Shown here piece after piece: positions 44,285 to 51,157 of a stretch of 64,000 bases of DNA. Under the pieces are notes generated by a model, which was not told where the DNA came from, did no database searches, and saw only the letters and a program-made list of their open reading frames with translations. The DNA comes from Prevotella sp. tc2-28 (lineage in GTDB: Bacteria; Bacteroidota; Bacteroidia; Bacteroidales; Bacteroidaceae): positions 112,569-176,568 of the forward strand of contig NZ_FNRE01000009.1 in assembly GCF_900107705.1 (NCBI RefSeq), in the 5' to 3' direction. The translations under genes and the position numbers were made by a program. The first letter of the stretch is position 1; each line of letters opens with the position of its first letter.

Positions 44285-44782
44285 ATGAAGAAACTCATGA
44301 TAGCAGTGGCTGTCCTGCTTGGAATGACAGCATGCTCGGACAAGAATCAGCAGATGAAGGATTTGGCGGAGATCAGTCTCTGCCAATCCCTGGGCGAGAG
44401 TACGGACGTGAAGATCCTCGGTGTGTCTGAGCCTGACTCCACTTTCGGGACAAGTTATCTGTCACCGGAAGAGAAGAAGGCTGTGATGGCCACAATGCAG
44501 AAGGTGACGAAGCAGATAATGAGCCGCACGAACAATATGGAAACCTTCGACCCCAGTGATGATTATGTCATCAACCTGGCAGAGCGTCAGATGAGGGCTA
44601 ATGCCGACCTGAGAGGAATGCTGTCCGAGTGTGACAAGAAAGGCGAATGGAACGGCTGGAAGGTGAAGATTGACTACGAGGCAAAAGGCGGGCACGAAAT
44701 GGACTACCGCGCCGAACGCTGGTTCTTCTTCGACAAGGAAGATGGTGTGATTATCAAAACTATCGAGTTTCCATTACCATAA
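44285..44782 (+). CDS. Small lipoprotein
   Basis: 165 aa with lipobox LGMTAC (Cys18). The mature protein has no recognised domain; the end reads YRAERWFFFDKEDGVIIKTI. It sits 5 nt before the next gene in the cargo operon. Surface or entry exclusion is one possibility for a small element-encoded lipoprotein, not shown here. Confidence 0.65.
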   Translation: MKKLMIAVAVLLGMTACSDKNQQMKDLAEISLCQSLGESTDVKILGVSEPDSTFGTSYLSPEEKKAVMATMQKVTKQIMSRTNNMETFDPSDDYVINLAERQMRANADLRGMLSECDKKGEWNGWKVKIDYEAKGGHEMDYRAERWFFFDKEDGVIIKTIEFPLP

Positions 44783-44787
44783 CGACT

Positions 44788-46026
44788 ATGACACAAGAAA
44801 GAATGAATACCGTCGGTAATGACGAAACTTTCTCGGATGACATCCGGGCTTTGAGAAAAGAGCGCGCGAAGATAAAGAGCCGGCGTGATGACATTGTTAT
44901 TTTCCCGAATGGTGACAATTGGTTTGTCTTTGACGATGATGCCAACAGAATTTTTGAAGTGCTGGGGTGGCAGACGAGTGAAAAGCTGATGGATGAAGGT
45001 GCCATCAGTTGGATGAATCTCAGTGATGAGGGCAGAGAAGCATTGTTGCTCACTGACTTGAATCCTATCAGTCTCTGGAAACACGCTGAAATCAATGTTG
45101 CCGGATGGTCATCGGAAGAGGATTATAAGGCCGACAGGCTTTCTTTGGCTCAGCAGACCTTGGACTATCTGCTTCAGTTTAACCGCAATGATCATGCCAT
45201 CGTGAATCTTGGGAAGTTCCCCATCTACTCGAAAGACGGCGACATTGACACCACAGAGGATATATGCTTCGTCGATTTCGATGGTCGCGGAAGCGTCAAT
45301 CTGTTCACAGAAAGCGGCAAGACCATCAATCTGGTTTACGGCCAGGAATGGAACATGATGGGTGGTGGAGATTATATCATCAGTACGGGTAACATGCTGA
45401 ATACTCAGCTCGAAGATGTGAAGCACACGCTGTTAAACTACAATTCGGTGGAGATGCAACGGCAGCTGAAGACGGATGATATTATGGAGGAATACAACTC
45501 TTTCCTCAGTAAGTATCGCTACGACCATGTGCTGACGGAGCAGCAGGACTTCTACGAGGCTCTGGGTGACGACGCGGTGTCGATGGCCAGCAAGTATCAT
45601 CTGAAGCTTTGGGACAGAGACGCTGGTAACGGTCTCGTCGTGCCGATGGTGATGCTGAACATCAATCAGGTGGACAAGGTTCTCTCCGAGGCGGACGACG
45701 TTCTGATAGAGGAAAGCCGGATTATGGAGTCGAGGGATGAACTCGCCGTGAAGCCGAGTCCGCTGAACGAAGGGCTGAACGAGACACTACACTTCAATGA
45801 GAGTGGAATCAAGAAAACCCGCAATGGCGACTACATGGTGTGGGCTCGCCTGAATGGGGTGGACTTGCCCGACAAGGAAATCACGCCGGAAATGGGCATC
45901 AGATACCTGCGGCTGACTGGTGGAGCTGAGAAAGAAGTGCTGCTGAGATCGGCACTCCAGCAGAGCTATGGCACAGAGATAAGCCAGCTCGCCAGTCGCA
46001 GCCAGTCGGCTATGGTCAAGATATAA
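44788..46026 (+). CDS. Cargo protein with MutS-I-like region and shared C-terminal module
   Basis: 412 aa. The middle segment reads FYEALGDDAVSMASKYHLKL and NGLVVPMVMLNINQVDKVLS, in the order of a MutS domain I (GDFYExxxxDA, then P-x-V-x2-N). An N-terminal half-copy (FPNGDNWFVFDDDANRIFEV) may be related. The C-terminus (from about residue 330) has NGDYMVWARLNGVDL and EMGIRYLRLTGGAEKE, the module shared with the antirestriction protein at 40142. This multi-domain mix resembles polyvalent proteins of mobile elements. It ends before a terminator. Confidence 0.6.
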   Translation: MTQERMNTVGNDETFSDDIRALRKERAKIKSRRDDIVIFPNGDNWFVFDDDANRIFEVLGWQTSEKLMDEGAISWMNLSDEGREALLLTDLNPISLWKHAEINVAGWSSEEDYKADRLSLAQQTLDYLLQFNRNDHAIVNLGKFPIYSKDGDIDTTEDICFVDFDGRGSVNLFTESGKTINLVYGQEWNMMGGGDYIISTGNMLNTQLEDVKHTLLNYNSVEMQRQLKTDDIMEEYNSFLSKYRYDHVLTEQQDFYEALGDDAVSMASKYHLKLWDRDAGNGLVVPMVMLNINQVDKVLSEADDVLIEESRIMESRDELAVKPSPLNEGLNETLHFNESGIKKTRNGDYMVWARLNGVDLPDKEITPEMGIRYLRLTGGAEKEVLLRSALQQSYGTEISQLASRSQSAMVKI

Positions 46027-46101
46027 TAGGTTAGTATTAAGGTACTAAGTATTTTCAGGATAATATCTTTTAGTTCATACGATTAATCAGATTATGCATT
46101 C

Positions 46102-46132
46102 CCTCACCTCCTGTGAAGGCCGTGAGGTTTTT
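46102..46132 (+). terminator. Terminator of the cargo operon
   Basis: CCTCAC/GTGAGG stem (46102-46107 with 46122-46127) followed by TTTTT. Confidence 0.8.
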
Positions 46133-46168
46133 ACTTCAAAAGTTATCATTAAAAATACGATATTGCAT

Positions 46169-47119
46169 ATGAATAAATCAAATGAGAATAGGCAGGAAGA
46201 GCTGCTACATGTTGGTACTTGTACCAAGAGATCGCTGGAGCGACTTATTCGAAGGGCTGCTTTGAATACAGGGACACCCGGCTTGCACTCAGGTTTCTAT
46301 AGATTGGATGAAGCGGTGTGTGGATTTCAAGAAGGTGAACTGATAACGATAGCAGGCAGGTCAAATATGGGTAGGTTGTCATTGGAGATGTCCATAATGA
46401 GGAATATGGCTGTGGAGAATAAAATCCCCGTGTTGTTCTACTCATTAAGATACGTCAAGGAAGCAAGTGTTGACCGGTTGATTGCATTGCAAGCAGGATT
46501 GCCGCTTAGGAACCTTCTTAATGGAGATATAAATGACAGGCAATGGTCAATTCTTAATGACAAGATGGATAAACTAGTACAAGCTCCCATTATTATTGAA
46601 GATTCCCTTCATTTTGAAGAAGGACCAATCTGCGATATGTGCAAGAATGCTGTGGAAAAGCATCATCTCAAAGCAATTTTCCTTGATGGCATAGAATTGG
46701 TATATCATCATCATTTTGAAACATCAATGGTCGGCAGAGTGAAACAACTTGCTCGCGAATTGAACGTTCCTATCTTCATTACAGCCTATATGAATGGTGT
46801 TGTTGGTGAATCTAATTATGAGAAGATGCACCCAACTATTAAAGAACTCAATGACAGAGAAAGCATAGATGGCTACTCTGATGTGCTTATGATAGTCAAC
46901 CGTCCGTCTGTTTATAAAATCTATGAGGATGGCTATGGGCGAGATCTCCATAATAAGGCTCAGATCTTCATTACAAAGAACGTAAGAGGACCTGTCGGTG
47001 ATTTCTTGCTGGATTTCCGTGAGGATTGTGGTGCATTTGCAAATGAAGGAATGATTGATTTTTCAGAAATGGATAATTATGAGATTCCTATAGAAAATTT
47101 ATCGAGTCTTCCTCTATAA
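46169..47119 (+). CDS. DnaB-like helicase C-terminal domain protein with degenerate Walker A
   Basis: 316 aa from ATG 46169 (MNKSNENRQEELL); it lacks the DnaB N-terminal domain. The RecA-like fold is recognisable by LHSGFYRLDEAVCGFQEGEL, AIFLDGIELV in the Walker B position and NAVEKHHLKAIF. The P-loop reads AGRSNMGRLSLE, so the invariant Lys is Arg and the next Ser/Thr is Leu. ATP hydrolysis is unlikely. It may modulate the host helicase or act as a loader. Base composition is more AT-rich than neighbouring genes. Confidence 0.72.
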   Translation: MNKSNENRQEELLHVGTCTKRSLERLIRRAALNTGTPGLHSGFYRLDEAVCGFQEGELITIAGRSNMGRLSLEMSIMRNMAVENKIPVLFYSLRYVKEASVDRLIALQAGLPLRNLLNGDINDRQWSILNDKMDKLVQAPIIIEDSLHFEEGPICDMCKNAVEKHHLKAIFLDGIELVYHHHFETSMVGRVKQLARELNVPIFITAYMNGVVGESNYEKMHPTIKELNDRESIDGYSDVLMIVNRPSVYKIYEDGYGRDLHNKAQIFITKNVRGPVGDFLLDFREDCGAFANEGMIDFSEMDNYEIPIENLSSLPL

Positions 47120-47167
47120 AAGAAAAGTCTGAAAAACATGTAGAGACAGTTATCTTCGATATTCATT

Positions 47168-47195
47168 CCCACTTCGTAACTGGAGTGGGTTTTTT
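47168..47195 (+). terminator. Terminator after the DnaB-like gene
   Basis: CCCACT/AGTGGG (47168-47173 with 47184-47189) followed by TTTTTT. It isolates the downstream PRTase-radC unit from upstream transcription. Confidence 0.85.
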
Positions 47196-47240
47196 GTTTC
47201 CTGTTTGTCTTAGAACACCTTGGCCGTCGGCGGTGCCAGA

Positions 47241-47456
47241 TTTTCCGATGCAAAGGTAAATGGCTGTCGTCGAATGGCCTCGGTATTCATTGCCAGCAGA
47301 CAGAAATCTTCCTTTCCCCATTGGTGAACGAGTATTTCGGACTGTTGGCAACGTAACCTTCCGACTGCCTTATCGCTGACGGCCACCTTTTGTGAGCATC
47401 GTAAAAACAAGTCCCGCAGACGGCAAGGAGCAAAAGCTCCAAACCAAAGGGAAAAG
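47241..47456. promoter_or_regulatory. Long hairpin element A with conserved 3' leader
   Basis: A ~165-nt imperfect inverted repeat (47241-47406). CGATGC (47246-47251) pairs with GCATCG (47396-47401), AAAGGT with ACCTTT (47385-47390) across a 5-nt bulge (TGTGA), TTGCCA with TGGCAA (47346-47351) and GAAAT with ATTTC near the apex. The minus strand reads TACCTTTG at 47258-47251. A GGAGC-AAAA-GCTCC hairpin (47427-47440) and AAACCAAAGGGAAAAG follow, 20-49 nt before the PRTase start. A near copy lies at 49454. Confidence 0.7.
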
Positions 47457-47475
47457 ATTAAAACTCAGATACAAG

Positions 47476-48012
47476 ATGCTCAAAATTGCACTTTTAGACT
47501 ACGTTCCGCAGCGGTACATGCGCAAGGCGAACTTCGAGACGCAAGAGACCGACCGATTTCTGCTTGGGTTCAAGGCAGGGCAGAGATTCGCTACCCATTG
47601 GGCTACGAAGCTTGTAAGCAAGGCTCTCTCGCAGATGGACTTGACAAATACCATCATCGTTTGCATCCCTGCCAGTTGCAAGCGCACGAACGACCGCAGA
47701 TATAAGCGGTTCTCGGCTGACGTGTGCGCCAAATGCGGAGCCATCAACGGCTTTGAGCATATCCAAGTGGTCGGAAAGCGCGAAAAGGTGCATATCAGCC
47801 GCAAGCACGGCAAGCAGACGGAGAGCAATGTGCAGATAGACAGCGACTACTTTCAAGGCAAGCGGGTGTTGCTGATAGATGACATTTGCACGACCTGTCA
47901 GACCGCTAACGCTTTCATCGAGCAGATGCAGGCAGCAGGGGCAGACGTGCGCATGACGCTCTTCCTCGCCAAGACAAAGAATTATCGTAGAACCAAACAA
48001 TATTATAACTGA
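47476..48012 (+). CDS. Phosphoribosyltransferase-type protein (ComF-like)
   Basis: 178 aa from ATG 47476 (MLKIALLDYVPQRYMRKANF); the longer frame from 47392 lies within the hairpin leader. The PRPP-binding motif is RVLLIDDICTTCQTANAFIE near residue 133, where ComF/PRTases usually have a Gly after the two Thr. Other features are CIPASCKR and a KxxH-rich middle. It precedes radC by 2 nt, so they are coexpressed. ComF proteins act in DNA uptake or processing; its role here is unknown. Confidence 0.72.
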   Translation: MLKIALLDYVPQRYMRKANFETQETDRFLLGFKAGQRFATHWATKLVSKALSQMDLTNTIIVCIPASCKRTNDRRYKRFSADVCAKCGAINGFEHIQVVGKREKVHISRKHGKQTESNVQIDSDYFQGKRVLLIDDICTTCQTANAFIEQMQAAGADVRMTLFLAKTKNYRRTKQYYN

Positions 48013-48014
48013 TT

Positions 48015-48710
48015 ATGAATGCAGCATTAAGACTTAGCATTAAGCAGTGGGCACCACAAGACCGCCCAAGTGACAAACTACAGAACCTCGGCGCAGAGCA
48101 GATGAGCGATGCAGAGCTGATTTCCCTGCTGGTGGGATGCGGCACGGCTCAGCAGAGTGCCGTTGACGTGGCCAACAACATCTTGCGTAAGTTCGGCAAT
48201 AATCTCAATGCGCTCGGCAAGGCTCGTTTCGACGAGTTGGAGGACATCGAGGGCGTGGGCGTGCAGACGGCTTGTAAGATTATGGCAGCGGTGGAACTCG
48301 GCAGGCGCAGGCAGATGGCAGCAGCGGAGCCGAAGCCCGACATGGGTACGGCAGTGAGGATTTACAACTATATGTTTCCAAGGATGCGCGACCTGCAGAC
48401 GGAGGAGTTTCATATCCTGCTGATGAATCAGAACTACCGGCTGATAAAGTCGGTACGTATTAGCCAGGGAGGTATTACCGAAACGTGTGCCGACATTCGC
48501 GTGATGATGCGTGAGGCGGTGCTGTCGAATGCCACGATTCTCGCGGCTGTGCATAACCACCCGTCAGGCTGCCTGACTCCAAGCAAGTGCGACGATACGC
48601 TGACAATGGCCATTAAGAAAGCATGTGAGGTGATGCGCATTCATTTCCTCGACCATGTGATAGTGACCGATGGGGCTTATTACAGTTATCATGAGGTGGG
48701 GAAGCTTTAG
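48015..48710 (+). CDS. radC: RadC family JAB/JAMM-domain protein
   Basis: 231 aa. The N-terminal helix-hairpin-helix (FDELEDIEGVGVQTACKIMA) and the C-terminal JAMM metal motif HNHPSGCLTPSKCDDT (about residues 179-193) are complete. RadC homologues are frequent on mobile elements and integrative regions, and the family name DNA repair protein is historical. It is in an operon with the PRTase gene downstream of hairpin element A. Confidence 0.88.
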   Translation: MNAALRLSIKQWAPQDRPSDKLQNLGAEQMSDAELISLLVGCGTAQQSAVDVANNILRKFGNNLNALGKARFDELEDIEGVGVQTACKIMAAVELGRRRQMAAAEPKPDMGTAVRIYNYMFPRMRDLQTEEFHILLMNQNYRLIKSVRISQGGITETCADIRVMMREAVLSNATILAAVHNHPSGCLTPSKCDDTLTMAIKKACEVMRIHFLDHVIVTDGAYYSYHEVGKL

Positions 48711-49453
48711 GGCTTCTCCATCCTTTTCCTCGTCGGGTCGGATGCTCCCTATGGGTCGCATCCTTCGGGTCGAACCGTTCTGCTTCGCCCGTAAAGAGGT
48801 ATCGCCGATGGTCGATTGTTCTTTGCCCTTATCATTGGGAGGGCTACGGATGGATTGGGAGGATGTGGGACGGAACCACTACCCACTGCCGCTGCCGTAG
48901 GCTGTCGGTCAGCACGCTCCTTACGCTGTCTGTGCAGTACAAGTATTGCACGGACAACTGATCAGTCGGTACTGACTGACGGCTTACGGCTTGCTGGCAG
49001 CAGGCAAAGGTTCCGTCCAAGGGGGCCAAATTGCGCAGGGCAATTTCAGAGTCAGCGGACGAGCCGCAGACACTGCTTCGGGACATAGGTATCTCCGATG
49101 GTCATACTGCACTGTGCCTTTATCCCTGGAATACTGGAGTTCCCCGAAAGCCGTGTCGGTAGTCATGTCCGCAGCGAGTGCGAACGTCACTACTGACACC
49201 GCTTTCGCCTTCCGTTCAGGGACGGACGGAAGTGAGGGTCATCGAGCCATTGTCAGACAGTCGGCAGATTTCCGCACGGGCTGCACTCCCGATGGTCGAT
49301 GACTCAGCCTGTGACAGAAATCCGCTGACTGCTGGCAGAGGCTCTGCTGGCAGTTCTGTCATCGTTCCGCCTGCCCTTTCCGCCGTGCCATAAGCTGCTC
49401 CGCAAGGTGTTCCGATGTTCTTGCCAGCCACTCCTTGGCGTTCAGGAGATGAA
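48711..49453. other. Structured non-coding region with internal repeats
   Basis: About 740 bp with no convincing gene; several overlapping open frames on both strands have mixed unlikely compositions. A ~42-bp direct repeat, GGTATC-N-CCGATGGTC then TGCC(C/T)TTATC, occurs at 48798 and 49088, with a third CCGATGGTCGAT at 49289. Hairpins include GTGCAGTAC/GTATTGCAC (48932-48951), AAATTGC/GCAATTT (49028-49046) and CTTCCGT/ACGGAAG (49209-49232). GC content appears higher than in the neighbours. The region lies between radC and hairpin element B. Confidence 0.5.
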
Positions 49454-49665
49454 TTTACGATGCAAAGGTATGAAGCCGTCGTCGGATGGCCTCGGTTTTC
49501 ATTGCCAGCAGGCGAAAATCTTCCTCATTATTTCATGATGAGCGTATTTTCGGCAGTTGGCAACACACCTTCCGATTGTCATGCGCCGCACGGCTACCTT
49601 TTACGGGCATCGTAAAATCAATTCCCGAACGGCAAGGAGCAAAGGCTCCAAACCAAAGGGAAAAA
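49454..49665. promoter_or_regulatory. Long hairpin element B with conserved 3' leader
   Basis: Second copy of the element at 47241. TTTACGATGC (49454-49463) pairs with GCATCGTAAA (49607-49616) and AAAGGTA with TACCTTT (49595-49601), separated by the bulge TACGG. GCCGT pairs with ACGGC, TTGCCA (49502-49507) with TGGCAA (49558-49563), and CGAAAAT with ATTTTCG (49546-49552). Minus strand TACCTTTG is at 49470-49463. The GGAGC-AAAG-GCTCC hairpin (49636-49649) and AAACCAAAGGGAAAA recur before the next ORF. Confidence 0.72.
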
Positions 49666-49691
49666 GTTAAACCCTCAAACAGATAGCAAAT

Positions 49692-49925
49692 ATGAGACAT
49701 TGCGACACGTATCAAATTCCCGCTTATGCAGTACCCTACATCGCCAACGATGACCCGACAGGACTGAGTGACCTCGAAATCGAGCTGATTGACGGCTTTA
49801 TGGCAGCGACTTTCCCACGTGGATGTTCCGTTGATTGGGACACATGCCAAGAGCCACATTTCTCTCTGACTCCTGAGTTCGGCCAACCTTGCGAGGTCTA
49901 TGATGCGGTGATGTACGGCTATTGA
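49692..49925 (+). CDS. Small acidic hypothetical protein after hairpin element B
   Basis: 77 aa, MRHCDTYQIPAYAVPYIAND, ending CEVYDAVMYGY. It is rich in Asp, Glu, Pro and Tyr, with a compact DLEIELIDGFMAATF segment; it is reminiscent of small DUF6926-type mobile-element proteins, but this is unsure. It is the only gene directly downstream of element B, 76 nt after the hairpin base, and ends before hairpins at 49960-50090. The shared leader argues that it is regulated like the PRTase-radC pair. Confidence 0.6.
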   Translation: MRHCDTYQIPAYAVPYIANDDPTGLSDLEIELIDGFMAATFPRGCSVDWDTCQEPHFSLTPEFGQPCEVYDAVMYGY

Positions 49926-50263
49926 TTGAACTTTTCTGTCTGCACATCAGTTTGTGCATATTGTTAGGCGGCCTCTCGGTTCGTGAGAATAGGGAGGTCA
50001 TTTTCAAAGAGACGATAGACTACAAGATATAAAATCTACACTATGAAACATCAGCCCGGCACTGTTATCAATCGGTGTAGCGGTGTCGGGCATTTCTTTC
50101 CCTTACAGTCCGTCGGCTGCTCCCGTCATTGGTCGCAGCCTTGAAAAATATGGAATGACAAGCTGATTTGAGGTTTAGAAACGCATTTCAGGTTCAAATC
50201 CCAAATTGATTAGTACAACGAGAGCCGGGGCGCAGTTGCCTCGACTCTCGAAGTTTAGTGAGA
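49926..50263. other. Right edge region of the element, hairpins and terminators
   Basis: No supported gene. A GGCCTC/GAGGTC stem lies near 49965. GCCCGGCAC/GTGTCGGGC (50054-50062 with 50083-50091), followed by a pyrimidine-rich tract, looks like a terminator. CGAGAGCCGGGG/CCTCGACTCTCG (50219-50230 with 50239-50250) fits a terminator for the leftward lipoprotein operon. No repeat of the tRNA-Met 3' end was recognised, so the exact element boundary is not defined. Confidence 0.5.
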
Positions 50264-51151
50264 TCAGAACGTATATCCGTTCACGCTGTCCCAATCTGGA
50301 TCGGCGGTGAGGCGGAAGGTGCCGTCGGAGGTTTGGCCGCTGCCGCCATTACCGAAAAAACTGCCGGTGTAGCGGGTAATCTGGTTGCGGGTGACAGGAA
50401 CGTTCTCGAAGACGCGCTCCTTCACAGTGTTGTCGTTGGCATCGAGGGCAGTGACGGTGAGCTTCGTCAATACATCTTCCTCGGTATGAGGCAGGGTGAA
50501 GATGTCGAAAGTGGTTACACCGTCGGCAAGTGTGCGGATTTCCGTCTGTTTTGAGTTGACGCAGCCATAGCCTGCCGATGGCGAGAACGTGGAAGAACCG
50601 CCCGTGTAGTAGAACTTGAATTTTGCTACGGAGGACGGGATTTCCTCGTCGGTCAGCACCATGCGGAACATGGCGACGGCACGGGTCAGCGTGAGATCGT
50701 AGGACTGCACCTCGGAGGTCACAACCAGGTCACCATAGTAATAGAAGGTGTCGGTCACTTTGTTGTTCGGGAACGTCACCTTCTCGGTCGAGGTAATCGT
50801 GGCCGAGCCTTCGGCGTTGTGGGCAATGACCACCAATTGGTACGTCCCGGCAGCAAGCGTCAGGGCAACAGTGCCAAACGACGCGTCGCCCTCTTTCTGC
50901 GCCACAGTCTTGACCTTTGTCCCCTCATCATCGAAAATGGCGATGTTCAGACGCGAGCATAGTTCCGTGATGTCGGTAGCAGCACGGGTAGCTGCACGAT
51001 TTCCACTATTGCCAAATGCCTCCTGCTCATACTGCTTCATGTGTAGGATGACATTCGCCTCATTCTTCGTGACAACATCCTCTTCGTCGAGGATAGGCTT
51101 CTCGCACGCTGCTACCAGCAGGGTGAGAGCAATAAACAAATACTTCTTCAT
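50264..51151 (-). CDS. FimB/Mfa2-like fimbrial anchor lipoprotein
   Basis: 295 aa with lipobox LLVAAC. The N-terminal beta domain has the Mfa2-like DITELCSRLNIAIFDDEG and TYQLVVIAHN segments, followed by a middle domain (YDLTLTRAVAMFRMVLTDEE) and an AVPVTRNQITRYTG-like end. These are the hallmarks of the fimbrillin-associated FimB/Mfa2 family, which anchors minor fimbriae on the surface. It is second in an operon with the gene at 51158. Confidence 0.75.
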   Translation of the reverse strand: MKKYLFIALTLLVAACEKPILDEEDVVTKNEANVILHMKQYEQEAFGNSGNRAATRAATDITELCSRLNIAIFDDEGTKVKTVAQKEGDASFGTVALTLAAGTYQLVVIAHNAEGSATITSTEKVTFPNNKVTDTFYYYGDLVVTSEVQSYDLTLTRAVAMFRMVLTDEEIPSSVAKFKFYYTGGSSTFSPSAGYGCVNSKQTEIRTLADGVTTFDIFTLPHTEEDVLTKLTVTALDANDNTVKERVFENVPVTRNQITRYTGSFFGNGGSGQTSDGTFRLTADPDWDSVNGYTF

Positions 51152-51157
51152 AGCGGT

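Noticed and set aside
48711..49453. Several ORFs of 60-100 codons on both strands
   Set aside because: They overlap each other on both strands, run through hairpins and direct repeats, and have unlikely compositions; no family was recognised.
50180..50205. Possible tRNA fragment or attR (T-loop-like GGTTCAAATCCC)
   Set aside because: Only about 9 bp match the tRNA-Met T-arm and the following bases differ, so it is not a usable direct repeat.
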